This document shows positions 9,411 through 18,825 of a DNA stretch of 64,000 bases, piece after piece. A program made the position numbers and the translations under genes. The stretch is taken from assembly GCA_001247695.2 (NCBI GenBank), contig LGRX02033481.1, forward strand, positions 1 through 64,000, in the 5' to 3' direction. Position 1 is the first letter of the stretch. Each line of letters begins with the position of its first letter. This DNA comes from Cymbomonas tetramitiformis. Lineage: Eukaryota; Chlorophyta; Pyramimonadophyceae; Pyramimonadales; Pyramimonadaceae. The notes beneath the pieces were generated by a model. That model was not told where the DNA came from, ran no database searches, and saw only the letters and a list, made by a program, of their open reading frames with translations.

Positions 9411-11014
9411 TTGTTGCAGGCCAACGCGCCAAAAGTCCCATCGGGGCCGAGGTAGACGACGAAAGCTTGCTCCTCTCTGTTTCGGAGGGTCCGCTGGTCC
9501 CGGCGAGCTCGACGTTGGCTCAAAAGGACTCCCTGTACCAGTGCCATTGCCGTGTCCTTGGACCGACTGGGGTCCGGGGACCCCGGCGAACAGCCGGTGA
9601 TGACGACCTCTTCCCTGCCCTTGGTGAACCGGACCGAACCCCAGTTCTTATAATCCAGTGTAACCGGGGAAAGGTTCGCCAGCCAAGGACCTCCCAGGAT
9701 GACATCCACCTTGAGGTCGAGGGGCATTACCCGAAGCTCAACTTGCTGGCCGTATGACCCCTTCGACGTCTCAGCAAGGAGCTTGGGCCTGATGCAGGAA
9801 TTAGCATCATACGTGGTGCCGTCAGCCACCCGAACCCTCATGGCTTGCTCGTGGCGCACCGGCTTGACGCCGGTGAGCTTCTGCAGTGTACTCTTTGCGA
9901 TAATATTGGTGGACGCTCCCGAATCCACCAACACCTTGACTCTGACGCCCGCAATCCAGGCCCAAAACAGCAACAACGTCGGTGTGCGACTGTGCCTGTC
10001 GAAACCCCTCGGGCGCGCTCCCATCGAGGACACCGCTGCCAGGGACTCACACCAGCTCGGACTGATATCGCCGTCCTGCATTATGCAGTCCAAGCGGGTG
10101 ACTGACGTTTCTGCGTCGGAGTCACAGTCCGGGAGGCAGTAAGTACATGCGTCCGCTAGCAGGCCGATGGCGACTGCTTTCTGGACTGCACTGCGCTCCG
10201 GGAAGTCTGGGGGGGACACCGCGACTTGGACTGACGCTGCAGCCAGTTTAGCCGCTATGTGCTTTCTGACTTGCTCGTCCCGGTGCATCAGCTCATTGTC
10301 TTGCTGAAGCTCCCTATTTTCCCTTTCCAACTCCTCCTGTACGAAAGCGTGGAAGTCCGCATGGCGTTCTGTCGAGGTAGAAGCCGGGTCCCTACCATTT
10401 AACTCGTACTTGCGCTGCAATCGAGAGGTTCGAAGCGCCTTGTCTTCAGGAGTCAGCCATGGTCTGCGTTTCGGACCCAAAGCCTGGCGAGCCCTGCTTC
10501 GGGTCAACCACGGCCGACTGGGCTTTGAAGTTCTCTCTGGTGGTGAGAGATCTTCTCCCTCAGCAGGCTTAGGCTTGGCTACGCGAACGAACCGTCCGAA
10601 CTCCTGATCCAAGATGGCTTTGCGTCGGCGATTGAACTCGCGCACCCTGACGAGCCGCTTCAAGCGCTTATCTAACTCTTCTCGATTCAACTGGGGCTTA
10701 CTAGTCGTGGGTCCAAGCTTTTGGCTCATCCGCCTTTGACCTGCTCTCCAAAGCGCAAGGGACTTGACCGGTCGGACCTCTGACTCTTCCAGCTTTAGAT
10801 ACCTTTCTAGCGCCCTGATGGCGGAACGCAGGCGAGCACTTGGCTGCTGGGCCTGAAAGGCTTTCCTAACTCTGGGGGGTAAACGCTGAGCCCTGAACTT
10901 CCAGTGCCCGCGAACTCTCGCAACATCCGACCCCTGGTTCTCCAAGGTGCTGTTGGTAGACTGCCCGTGGCTCAACTGTGTGGCTCGACCGGTTTTTATC
11001 CCGGGTGTCCGCAC
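9368..11014 (-). CDS. Protease (retropepsin) region of the Ty3-type element
   Basis: A 548-codon open frame; its first codon at 11014 is GTG, so this is a continuation of an upstream reading rather than an independent start. Residues about 40-260 are basic and helical with Arg-rich stretches. The retropepsin signature VLVDSGASTNIIA lies near residue 363, followed by a flap-like VRVADGT and the late VDVILGGPWLANL block that completes the aspartic protease fold. The protease acts as a dimer to cut Gag and Pol. It shares the gag reading frame; TAA 11360 and TAG 11174 lie between the two. The C-terminus overlaps the pol frame, and the frameshift site at 9401-9412 probably links them. Confidence 0.85.
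   Translation of the reverse strand: MRTPGIKTGRATQLSHGQSTNSTLENQGSDVARVRGHWKFRAQRLPPRVRKAFQAQQPSARLRSAIRALERYLKLEESEVRPVKSLALWRAGQRRMSQKLGPTTSKPQLNREELDKRLKRLVRVREFNRRRKAILDQEFGRFVRVAKPKPAEGEDLSPPERTSKPSRPWLTRSRARQALGPKRRPWLTPEDKALRTSRLQRKYELNGRDPASTSTERHADFHAFVQEELERENRELQQDNELMHRDEQVRKHIAAKLAAASVQVAVSPPDFPERSAVQKAVAIGLLADACTYCLPDCDSDAETSVTRLDCIMQDGDISPSWCESLAAVSSMGARPRGFDRHSRTPTLLLFWAWIAGVRVKVLVDSGASTNIIAKSTLQKLTGVKPVRHEQAMRVRVADGTTYDANSCIRPKLLAETSKGSYGQQVELRVMPLDLKVDVILGGPWLANLSPVTLDYKNWGSVRFTKGREEVVITGCSPGSPDPSRSKDTAMALVQGVLLSQRRARRDQRTLRNREEQAFVVYLGPDGTFGALACNKGGETPTNIPPTML
9401..9412 (-). promoter_or_regulatory. Candidate -1 ribosomal frameshift site between protease and Pol
   Basis: On the minus strand the protease frame reads AAG GGG GGG GAG across an eight-G run. 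The heptamer G GGG GGG fits the X XXY YYZ rule, and slipping back one base enters the pol frame exactly, with the pol frame open from that point. The protease frame stops 33 bases further on (TAG at 9368). A one-base length error in the G run would give the same appearance. Confidence 0.6.
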
Positions 11015-11362
11015 CGGTGATCCAACAGAGCAGCTCCCACGGCTCCTCGGGACGCGGAACTGAGGCGGTTGCTGGGGTTCTGGCGGACTTCCAGAAGTTC
11101 GCCTGCTCTCTCTGGATGCGTTGCTCGACCTGTTCCCGCTCAGGAGGCTCTGGGCTTCCCGTGCGGGTGGCGGCTAGCATGTCCAAACCTTCCTGCTCAT
11201 ACTCCTCGACTCGACTCTGGCTCTTGAGGTGGCGCCTGGCGCTGCTACTAAGGTGTCTCCCACACCTTCTCCACCTATCACGCAGCACCTGCATCGCTGT
11301 GGACGCCGGCGCGGGGCCCTTTTGTCCCCCTGACCCCGCAGTGACGGGGCCCGCGCCCTTTA
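10866..11362 (-). CDS. Gag-protease linker segment in an alternative frame
   Basis: Between the gag stop and the protease ORF the most protein-like reading is a different frame, open from about 11360 to the TAG at 10866. It has an ATG at 11294 and a charged, helix-prone stretch (EEYEQEGLDMLAATR, REQVEQRIQREQANFW). Reading gag, this segment and protease as one protein needs a -1 step near 11360 and a +1 step near 11014. Alternatives are a short intron or damage in this copy. Confidence 0.45.
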
Positions 11363-12889
11363 CTGCGGGGAGGACGCCCCGGGCTGGGGAGCGTCCTCCT
11401 GGACAAAATCCAATCCGATGGCAGCCAAAGCTTCATCCACCGAATCGTCCCCTATCAACGCCAGGGTATCCTCCAGGAGGCACTTGGCCCACTCCTTCGG
11501 GCGCAGCTTCGCCTGCGGACAATCGCGGGCATAATGGTCCATGCTCTTGCACAGACGGCAGCCCTCGTACTCTGGGGAGCCGAGTCGTTGCCCTGTGGGT
11601 GTCGGAGTGCCAGCGGATGTCGCCATGGCTAGCAGCTCCTCCGTGACATCTACGTGGGCCAGCAGCTGGACCGAGCGGCTCGTCGTATCCTGGCTCTGCC
11701 GTAACTCCCGCTCAGCCTCTATGGCCAAGGTCAGGAGTTCGTGGCGGCCTTTACTGGCCGTCCGGCTCAGGGTCAGGACCGAAGAGCTTTTCCTCTCGGC
11801 TATAAGGAAGACCTTCCTCCTTACCTCCGGTATCAATCCCGTAAGGAATATCTCCAGCAGCTCCTCTTCCGGCACCGGAGAGGTGAGCTCGTGGGCAGCC
11901 AGCATGCTCACGATGTCGTGAGCAAGGTGCACCCCGTCCCAGAACTCGCGGACCGTGCGAGTCTGTCTGTCCTGACTTTGACGCACGCGACGCAGGAACG
12001 GACCGATCGACGCCATTTCCCCCTTGTCGGGCATCACCAGCTGCGCCAAGGGGACCACTATGACGTCCAGGGTGAGGTTCTTACCTTCCCGAGCCTCCGT
12101 CAACACCGAAGAAAGCTCGCGGTACTCGGAGCTGAGTTTGCCGAAGCAGTGTCTGGCCACTTCTGACAGCAGGGAGTGGTCCGACAACACCTTCTCCTCA
12201 CCCCCGCTCTCTAGTGGTCCCAGACGCGCCATCTCCATGGCGTAGCGCACCGGCTCCAGTTCCCGAACCTCCCTGACCTGCCGAACAAATCGGAGGAGCC
12301 GACCAAAGACGTGGGACGACCCCTCCACCTCTGTGTGGTATTTGTCCACTGCCTTCTCCATGGCTCTGAGGGCCTCCTTGAGAGCGTGCTGCTCGTCCTT
12401 ACGACTGTAATGGCTTCGGGGCTCCCTGTAACGAGAGGACGAGAAGGTGAACTGGCTGTCGCCATCCCCGTCCTCGCCATCGCCGCCAGGGTCCTCGCCC
12501 GGACTCCCCGGGCCTCCTGGCCCTCCAGGGTCACCGCCCCCCGAGCCTCCGGGACCACCATGACTGCTGGCACCGGGCATCTCCGGAAGCTCGTTTGGCT
12601 CCGAGTGCTCCAGTTGAGGGACCATCCCCCCCCCGTCTTCCGGTGTGTCTACCGCCGCAGCAAGCGGAGGCGGTGTCACAGCCGGAAAGTCGTCGAAAGC
12701 ACCGGGCCACACGTCCGCGGCGCAAAACCCACACACCGGCAGGTACACCTTCTTCAGGAGCGCCACCACACTTTTCTTAGCGCCTACTTGACACGTCCAC
12801 ATACGCACCGGGCTCTCCTCGTGCCCGCACCCACAGCGAGCGCAGCTCTCTGCGACGGGCGCTAAGGCCGTCGTGAGACTGTGAATGAA
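11360..12889 (-). CDS. gag: Gag: zinc-ribbon-like N-part, capsid-like region and CCHC nucleocapsid knuckle
   Basis: The frame is open from about 12889 to TAA at 11360; its first in-frame ATG is at 12802. Upstream of the ATG it reads CARCGCGHEESP, and further on VCGFCAADVW, so paired cysteines suggest a zinc ribbon. A Gly/Pro-rich acidic linker follows (around 12470-12600), then a helical region of about 250 residues that would correspond to capsid. A retroviral-type zinc knuckle CRLCKSMDHYARDC (CX2CX4HX4C) lies near 11515-11560 and marks the nucleocapsid. Gag packages the element RNA into virus-like particles. The frame immediately upstream does not join cleanly with the coiled-coil segment, so the N-terminus is uncertain. 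Confidence 0.8.
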   Translation of the reverse strand, partial: FIHSLTTALAPVAESCARCGCGHEESPVRMWTCQVGAKKSVVALLKKVYLPVCGFCAADVWPGAFDDFPAVTPPPLAAAVDTPEDGGGMVPQLEHSEPNELPEMPGASSHGGPGGSGGGDPGGPGGPGSPGEDPGGDGEDGDGDSQFTFSSSRYREPRSHYSRKDEQHALKEALRAMEKAVDKYHTEVEGSSHVFGRLLRFVRQVREVRELEPVRYAMEMARLGPLESGGEEKVLSDHSLLSEVARHCFGKLSSEYRELSSVLTEAREGKNLTLDVIVVPLAQLVMPDKGEMASIGPFLRRVRQSQDRQTRTVREFWDGVHLAHDIVSMLAAHELTSPVPEEELLEIFLTGLIPEVRRKVFLIAERKSSSVLTLSRTASKGRHELLTLAIEAERELRQSQDTTSRSVQLLAHVDVTEELLAMATSAGTPTPTGQRLGSPEYEGCRLCKSMDHYARDCPQAKLRPKEWAKCLLEDTLALIGDDSVDEALAAIGLDFVQEDAPQPGASSPQ

Positions 12890-13264
12890 TCACCTGGGCC
12901 CCGAGGACCCTGTCCTCGTCCGAGACTCTTGCCTTCAGGCATTGCCTGATCTGACTGGCAGAGTGCAAGCACCCGGCGACCTGACCAAGGGAACGATACC
13001 TACGAGTGGCGTCGTAAAACAGGCGCTGGGCTTCGATCCCCGGTTTGGCATACCCGACCACGTGTTTCCGGAGGGCGTCGCAGACTTGTATAGGAAGGGA
13101 AACAAAGTCCCATGCGTGCGGCGGGAGCGATGGGAGCACGCCCGCGTGTGACTCCTCTGGCGGGCTCTGTCCCGGTTCTCGACGTCACAGGTGACGACGG
13201 AAGCAGGCTCTACCAGCTCATGCCCCCCTCGGGAGATGGGCGTCTCCTGAACCGGACTCGACAT
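12777..13264 (-). CDS. Frame-broken gag segment between coiled coil and zinc knuckle part
   Basis: Two overlapping minus-strand frames carry protein-like text. One begins near 13264 (HELVEPASVVTCDVEN) and connects to the coiled-coil frame by a -1 step at a six-G run (13223-13228). The other runs from 13139 to TAA at 12777 (AWDFVSLPIQVCDALRK, RLFYDATRRYRSLGQVAG) and looks the more convincing protein. Moving from it into the gag frame near 12880 needs a +1 step. I read this as one damaged coding region; introns cannot be excluded. Confidence 0.4.
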
Positions 13265-13698
13265 TGCCGCTGAGGGCCCTCGAGCGTCGCCTCCGACTCC
13301 ACGGGTCCCGAGGGCGAAGCCTGAACCAGGGCGAGCCTTTGGACTTGAGACTCTATGACCGCCTGCAGCCTCTCCTCTAGCTGAGCCTCAGCCGACGCTC
13401 GCCGCTCTTCGGCAGCTACCTGCTGAGCGACGCTCTCGTCGACAGCCAACTGCCTGACAGTCTCCCGGGCTTCTGCAGCCAGCCGGTCTGCGGCCCAGCG
13501 CTCTTCGACAGCACGTTGCTCGAAGGCCCTACGCTCCTCGGCAGCGCGCTGATCGGAGATCCTGCGCTCCTCGGCCGCTCTTTGGCTCTCTTGGAGTTGC
13601 CGAGACAGCTGTTCCAGGCGAGCCTCGGCAGCTGCCTCCCGAGCTCGGGACTCCTTCTGCCAGGCCTCCTTCAGCCCCTGCAGGTCCTGTAGCACTTC
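13210..13698 (-). CDS. Gag-region coiled-coil segment
   Basis: From the edge of the inserted element the frame gives VLQDLQGLKEAWQKESRARE and then some 110 residues rich in Ala, Glu, Arg and Gln with repeated AAEERR words, typical of a long parallel coiled coil. It ends in the original frame at TAG 13210. On the other side of the insertion (after 16072) the preceding residues are NSQEEA, and the shared target-site bases connect the two sides in frame, so coiled coil and upstream Pro-rich part were one protein before the insertion. A role in Gag multimerisation is an inference. Confidence 0.65.
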   Translation of the reverse strand, partial: EVLQDLQGLKEAWQKESRAREAAAEARLEQLSRQLQESQRAAEERRISDQRAAEERRAFEQRAVEERWAADRLAAEARETVRQLAVDESVAQQVAAEERRASAEAQLEERLQAVIESQVQRLALVQASPSGPVESEATLEGPQRQCRVRFRRRPSPEGGMSW

Positions 13699-16065
13699 AT
13701 TTTTGTCGCATGATCTATTATTTTTGTCGCACCATGCGACACAACAATTATATTCTGGAGCGACAAAAGTGAGTACGGGACTCATTATTGTCGCAGTGCG
13801 ACAAACCGTGAGTAGGGGGCTCATTATTGTCGCAGCGACAAAAAGGAGACTGATATTTACGGACAGAATATTTACGGAAATTATACAGAAGATTATGGAC
13901 TATAAACATAATATTACAGTTTACGGAAAAAACATATGCAAGCTAACTAACAATTGGTAGGAGAATGTGCTCACGTTAGCAAAGCATGCTCGATTGTCTA
14001 GTCTATATTCATTACATAACTATGCTTATACATCTTTACAATAAATGTGCAGTGCATACTATTTCGAATGTGAAGTCAGGTATGAACAAAACAAATCCTG
14101 TAGACGATTGACTTCTAAAATCTAAAAGATAAGCAGGTTGCTGGGCACCGCAACATGCATTTCGCCAGCGATAAAAGTAAAACTGAAATACCTGCACACA
14201 GCGAACGCTAAAACGTCAGAACGAAGTGATAAGATGTTGCAAACATCATGAAAACACGCAGGCATACAAACATTCGAAGACAATAAGCAAAATAGCTCAA
14301 ACTACACTCTTCACAAATTACACACAGCAACATGCGTATCGCCAACGAGCATGAAATAGTTGAAATACCTGCACACGGTAAACGCAAACATGTCAGAAAT
14401 AAGATGAACGACAAACCAACCGCAGACGCAACGAGAAACAGCACACACGCGAAACAGGCATTCAGGAATGCGAAACAGGCATTCAGGAATGCGGCGAAAC
14501 AGGAAAAAGTGACCGGATATCCTGCAAAATTACAGAGAGCAAAGTCAGTGAGGGTGGTGGGACTCGAACCCACGCTGCACAATCTGTGCAGATATCGCCC
14601 TCGAAAAAAAAACACCATATGAGAAACACGCGGAACGAACACAAAACAGGCGCTTGAAAACAAATAGCAAATTCCTGAAGAATATCAGTCAGTGAGGGCT
14701 TGTAACAACAACAAATCCGTCGGGCAGCAGTACAGCCCGTCAGTCAGCCTCGCTACAAGAATGCCCTCTACGAAGACAATCAAGGGGCGCCAGCAACCGA
14801 ATGTTGCTGGCGGCATCGGACATAGCGCAACAACGAACGTGACTTCTAAAACAAGGAAACGCTACTCAGCAAGGATGATGGGATTTAACCGGGAAATAGT
14901 TAGTATGCGCGATACATGCAGCAGAACAAAAATGCGGGACACAGCAGGCAACGGTGTCAGGTGCGCCGCAAAATGAAAGCTTATAGAATTAACGTGTGAG
15001 TGAATATTTGATATATGAAATCAGCCAGCCGCGGCCCGCGTGGGTCCATGTCTGGATGAAGATAGCGGATGAAAATTCAGAATGAAAGTTGATGACAGTG
15101 TTTCGGGTCAACTGTGACACTGTAATGTTCGTCGCAAACCCATGCCATGTCAGCATGTCTGCCAGGTGAATTTTTTTTGTCGTGTCGCAAACCCATGCCA
15201 TGTCAGCATGTTGCGAAAGTCTGGAACCTGTCGCATCGCATTTGTCGCGAGGGAGCCACACTTAAGGGCTTTTTGTGGTGCAGTTTTTTAATTTACCAAT
15301 ATATAAATCGAAACTGATCGCGTCGCTGATTGGCTTATCCATCGTCTGCAAACCATCTCGTTTTTGTCGTGTGATCCCTTTCCCTTGTCGTCCCATATTC
15401 ATGGTGCCTATCTCAGGCGCTCGCACTTCTTATTGGCGGTTATGGGCGATCAGTCCAAAACATCTCATGTAAAACACCCTGAAATCTGTAGCACGTGCGC
15501 CTTCTATAATTATACAAAAAAAACGTGCTCCTTGTACGTGCACAGTCAGCTTATGGTATTTCGCGTGTGACCCATATTCATGGAGTTTATCTAATCTCAT
15601 GGCTCCTCTGATTGGCGATCAGTCGGAAATCTCTTTTATACGCCATCTGAAATCTGTCGCGCTGATAACTTCTGCATGAATATCCATAATTCGATACTAC
15701 GCCCAGGAATATTCTATGCGTCTCTGATTGGCGGCAATGCTCCACCGATTTGTATAACTCTCCTGCTTGCCATCTTAAGGTGACCGGTGTGGACTGCAAT
15801 ATAATTATATATGGGCGGTTACTCCCGATCTGACAGGGAAATCACACTGTTTCCGTAAAAAAGGGCCCCAAAGGTGGACAGTTCTGGTAGTATCGTGTGC
15901 GTCGATGTCACTTTTTCCAGGAAAACCTGTTTCGCTCCTATAAGGGAAACGCAGGGCCTTGCAGCTTTTTTTTGAAAAAGCTGCGAACCGTCGGTGTATA
16001 ATGTTGAGTATAATCGGATCTGTTTGCGACACGACAAAAAAAATACACCTCGCGACACAAAAAAG
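13699..16065. mobile_element. 2367-bp non-autonomous DNA element inserted in the gag region
   Basis: The gag coding sequence stops matching at both edges and is flanked by a 7-bp near-duplication, gcacttc (13692-13698) and gcgcttc (16066-16072), differing by one CpG-type transition. The ends are imperfect inverted repeats of the form TTTTTGT(GT)CGC. The motif tttttgtcgc or its complement recurs several times near both ends (13703-13850, 15130-15250, 16025-16060), as expected for subterminal transposase-binding sites. A 28-base direct repeat (gtcgcaaacccatgccatgt and onward) occurs at 15131 and 15185. No transposase ORF is visible. Superfamily unknown; the 7-8 bp target duplication leaves hAT and others open. 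Confidence 0.7.
14550..14600 (-). other. tRNA-like 3' half with pol III B box
   Basis: On the minus strand a perfect T-arm (GTGGG-TTCGAGT-CCCAC) contains the B-box consensus GGTTCGAGTCC. It is preceded by a short hairpin resembling a long variable arm (ctgcac...gtgcag). No matching 5' half or anticodon arm is present, so it is a tRNA fragment or a tRNA-derived SINE piece rather than a functional tRNA gene. Confidence 0.55.
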
Positions 16066-16702
16066 GCGCTTCCTCCTGACTGTTCCGGCTCCAGGTAGAC
16101 TCCGGGGACGACGACGCATCCCCTGAGGAAGCTGGACCGGGGCGCGGAGCCGAGGGTGCTCGACTGGGCTTCCGAGTGCGAGGCGCCGGGCGACCGGGGC
16201 CGCTCGGCTTAGGCGCCTGAGTCCTGGACCTTGGAAGTTCCGCGGGATGCTCCTCCTCCGATGAGGACGAGAGAGGAGCAAACCGGTTTGACCAGTTCCC
16301 ACCAGGAGCTGCGGAACTCGGAGGTGCTGTGCCTGACTTCCTAAGACCCCTGTGCGACTTCCGGGTGCGGCCGCTCATTCTGACGGCCGCGACGACTGCC
16401 CTCCTTACCTCCCAGAGGTCCACTCCCCGGCGTACTATCTCTCCCGGTCTGCTGACGTTGATGGCCAAGGCAGAGAACCTACACCTCTCGAGGGAGTTGT
16501 GGGGGTCCTCGCGCTTTTGCTGCATTAACCTCTTGGACTCGGAGACTGCCTGCTGGTGGATCTCCAGGCGATAAGCGCCGTTCTCGGAGAGCCCATGGTC
16601 CTTAAGCTGGAACCACATTATCCCTGACAGCAGGTGGTCCTTCCCCAGGCGCTTTAGGCCTCGACGGATGTCTTGCCACAAAGACCCCTGGTCGGAATCC
16701 GA
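16066..16702 (-). CDS. Gag-region segment: helical block then Ser/Pro-rich linker
   Basis: Continues the frame of the tryptophan-repeat segment after one in-frame TGA (16703-16705). The text begins SDSDQGSLWQDIRRGLKRLGK, runs through a helical block (GAYRLEIHQQAVSESKRLMQQ) and then a Ser/Pro/Arg-rich linker with SSSSEEEHP. It ends at the inserted element. The TGA could derive from CGA by C-to-T change at a CpG. It is coding by composition and by continuity with both neighbours; function unknown. Confidence 0.55.
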
Positions 16703-17446
16703 TCAAGAGCTGACACCGGATGAGGTTCCCGCTTTCCTTACTGGACGGCGGGCACTCGTTCCCTGGGACGAGTCCGAGCTGACTGGGGTCGTCCTGGGGA
16801 GTCGGCGCCACTCGTGGAGACACCTTTTGACCATCTGAGTCGTCCGGTGTCTTCGGGCTCCAACCCACCAGGTGCTCCTTTCCTTGGAGAGCGTCGTCTG
16901 CTGGTGCCATGCCATGAAGACGGCTCCAGCTTGACGTTTGCCCCTGCGCCACAGACCCTGTGTCTGGATGACACGCTGGCGCCATGCCGCGAAAGCGGAC
17001 TCGACTCGGCGCCGACTGCCTCTGACGAACAGGCCCTGAAGTTGGGCGACCTGCTGGGTGACGTCATTCCACGCTTGGAATGCCAGGCGCTGGAGCTCGC
17101 GCTGATGCGCTGACCGGTCCGTTCTGGCCTTCCACGCGACCCAAGCAAGCCGCGCAGTTGCGCGCTGACGAGCTGGCAGGGAGACTCTTGCACGTCGTTG
17201 CGCTGAGTCCAGCGCCCAGGTGCTCCATTGACGGATGGCCAATGCGAGCATGGATTGACGTCTCTCTCCTCGCCAAGCCGGATTGGGCCGGATGCGAGAC
17301 TCGTGCCCCCGTGACTGGACGACGTCCAGCCGCTCTGGGCGCTGGACATCCTCAGACTCCTCTTCTGCAGGTGGGCTCCAGTCACCGGCTCGGTAAATCT
17401 CAAAGCGCCCTGGAGCACTGATGAGATTTCCTTGCTCGCCCCCCAC
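16703..17446 (-). CDS. Gag-region segment with Sfi1-like tryptophan repeats
   Basis: Between about 17250 and 16800 the protein has six repeats that share a hydrophobic-x-x-Trp core followed by a polar or basic residue: LAWVAWKA, LAFQAWND, SAFAAWRQ, AVFMAWHQ, RCLHEWRR and a first one around RQWSTW. Conserved tryptophans are 21-33 residues apart. This resembles centrin-binding repeats of Sfi1-type proteins (F/L-x-x-W-K/R on a long helix). No homology search was possible, so the match is to pattern only. The frame ends at TGA 16703 and continues beyond it. The upstream connection is through a six-G run at 17439-17444 that needs a -1 step. Confidence 0.5.
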   Translation of the reverse strand: MGGEQGNLISAPGRFEIYRAGDWSPPAEEESEDVQRPERLDVVQSRGHESRIRPNPAWRGERRQSMLALAIRQWSTWALDSAQRRARVSLPARQRATARLAWVAWKARTDRSAHQRELQRLAFQAWNDVTQQVAQLQGLFVRGSRRRVESAFAAWRQRVIQTQGLWRRGKRQAGAVFMAWHQQTTLSKERSTWWVGARRHRTTQMVKRCLHEWRRLPRTTPVSSDSSQGTSARRPVRKAGTSSGVSS

Positions 17447-18050
17447 GAGGGGAGGGAGGGAGGACGCTGCCGGTCCCGACGTCGGTTCCTGACGGACGAA
17501 CTTACTGCTCGCACTCCTGCTGGACGCAGGGTCCGGAGTGGGGAGAAGGGAGCTGCCGAGGGGTTCAACCCCTTAGCAGAGCGGTCCGAGTCCGACTCGG
17601 AGCTGGCGCTTGCCGCCGGCGCCGGAGCTTCGGGCGACGCACGCTTCCGGCGCGCTGGCTGCCGTAGCGCCGAGCTCAATGCGAGCTCGGACACTGGCTC
17701 AGACCCACTGACTCTCGCTGGTGAGGGGGTTTTCGGTGGTGAGGCCCTGGGGGGCTCACCAGACAACCCTGGAGGGGCCCTCAGGGGGGTGCGCGCCGGT
17801 GTAGCCCCGAGGGCTTCACCGCCGTATTGGCGTGCAAGCGCACGCCGCACTCCCCCCCCCTCTCACGGGAGCGCCAATCCCGGCCGTCCGATCTGCCAGC
17901 CGCACCCCAGAACTCCGAAGAGCCCGGGCCGACCGACAGACCCGCAGCACGAGATCCCGACTGACTGGACCCCACGGCCGAGCCGGGGGCGGCGCCGGCC
18001 CGACCCCCTCCACGACGGCCCGACCGACTGACTTCTCCATCCGAGTACAT
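17445..18050 (-). CDS. Likely N-terminus of the Gag polyprotein, Ser/Pro/Gly-rich, frame-broken
   Basis: The first ATG downstream of the 5' LTR on the element strand that opens a long frame is at 18050. It reads MYSDGEVSRSGRRGGG and continues to a nine-G run (17852-17860), where a -1 step leads to another open frame (RALARQYGGEALGATP, then an ASASSESDSD stretch). At a six-G run (17439-17444) a second -1 step leads to the tryptophan-repeat frame. Composition is disordered, as in many Gag N-termini. Either the G runs are one base short in this copy or assembly, or slippage is used. Confidence 0.45.
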
Positions 18051-18825
18051 TTGAATCGGTATGCGTGCTATGCGTGAGATCTAATTAGCTAAAGCCGAAA
18101 GTGCCACACGACACACGTGGTGACTAGCACCCGCCGATCCAGAAATTCACTACTTGCGCCCGAGCACAAGCAGCTACACCGGCCGAGGCGCGGAGATTTC
18201 CGGAAAAGAGGATTCTAGAAAACTAAAGTCCCATGGGGAACATCACACGTTGCACGCTCGTGAATTAACCAATCGAAAAACGTTTGGCGTGGCAACCAGT
18301 ACCCGCTTTCAGGAATTCGCTACTTGTGCGCGAGCACAAGCAGACACACCGGCCGAAGCGCGGAGATTCCCGAATAGGGGGGACTAGAGGGCCAAATTAA
18401 AGGTAGGCGAAATCTCGAACCAACTCCGAATTCCAGCAAAAGCCACGCAAAATTCGAAAATTTGCGCAGCGCTTCCGCCGCAGAGGGTCGGATTTGCCGG
18501 GAAACTGAGACGATTCCGATTTCCCGAGACCTGCGAGTCCAAAATACGGCTATGCGTGATATGCGTGCTATGCGTGCTAGGACCAAGGCAACGCGCGCAC
18601 CTCAAAAGATTGTCGTTGGGCTAGATTCCTCATACCAACGCGGCTCCAAGCGACCTGGAACCCTCAAACCCACACACCGCCGCGCAACAAGAACGAAAGC
18701 ACAGACATTCTCGATTTCGTAGTGTCGCACTACGCTAGCTAGTCGCGCAAGGCAAGGTGAATCTGATCAGAATTAGCGCAAGAAAAACAGGGAAGCAACG
18801 TGAAAACACGAACTAATTACCATTT
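18051..18825 (-). other. 5' untranslated leader and primer-binding site of the Ty3-type element
   Basis: No protein-like frame. A block of about 60 bases containing gagcacaagcag and accggccga.gcgcggagatt occurs twice (near 18140-18200 and 18312-18372). The word atgcgtgctatgcgtg is repeated near 18060 and 18550-18580. Just inside the LTR, minus-strand bases 18822 to 18805 start TGGTAATTAG; TGG is the expected start of a tRNA primer-binding site (complement of CCA), three bases from the LTR edge. The tRNA was not identified. Confidence 0.6.

Noticed and set aside
10866..11362. Gag and protease as one frame with two recoded stops (TAA 11360, TAG 11174)
   Set aside because: The frame is open apart from these two stops, but the text between them is low-complexity Arg/Ser-rich while the neighbouring frame is more protein-like, so the single-frame reading was not preferred.
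14550..14600. Functional tRNA gene
   Set aside because: Only the T-arm and a variable-arm-like hairpin are present; the acceptor 5' strand, D-arm and anticodon arm are missing.
17432..18031. 199-codon plus-strand ORF
   Set aside because: It lies antisense to the gag N-terminal region in very GC-rich DNA, where shadow frames stay open.
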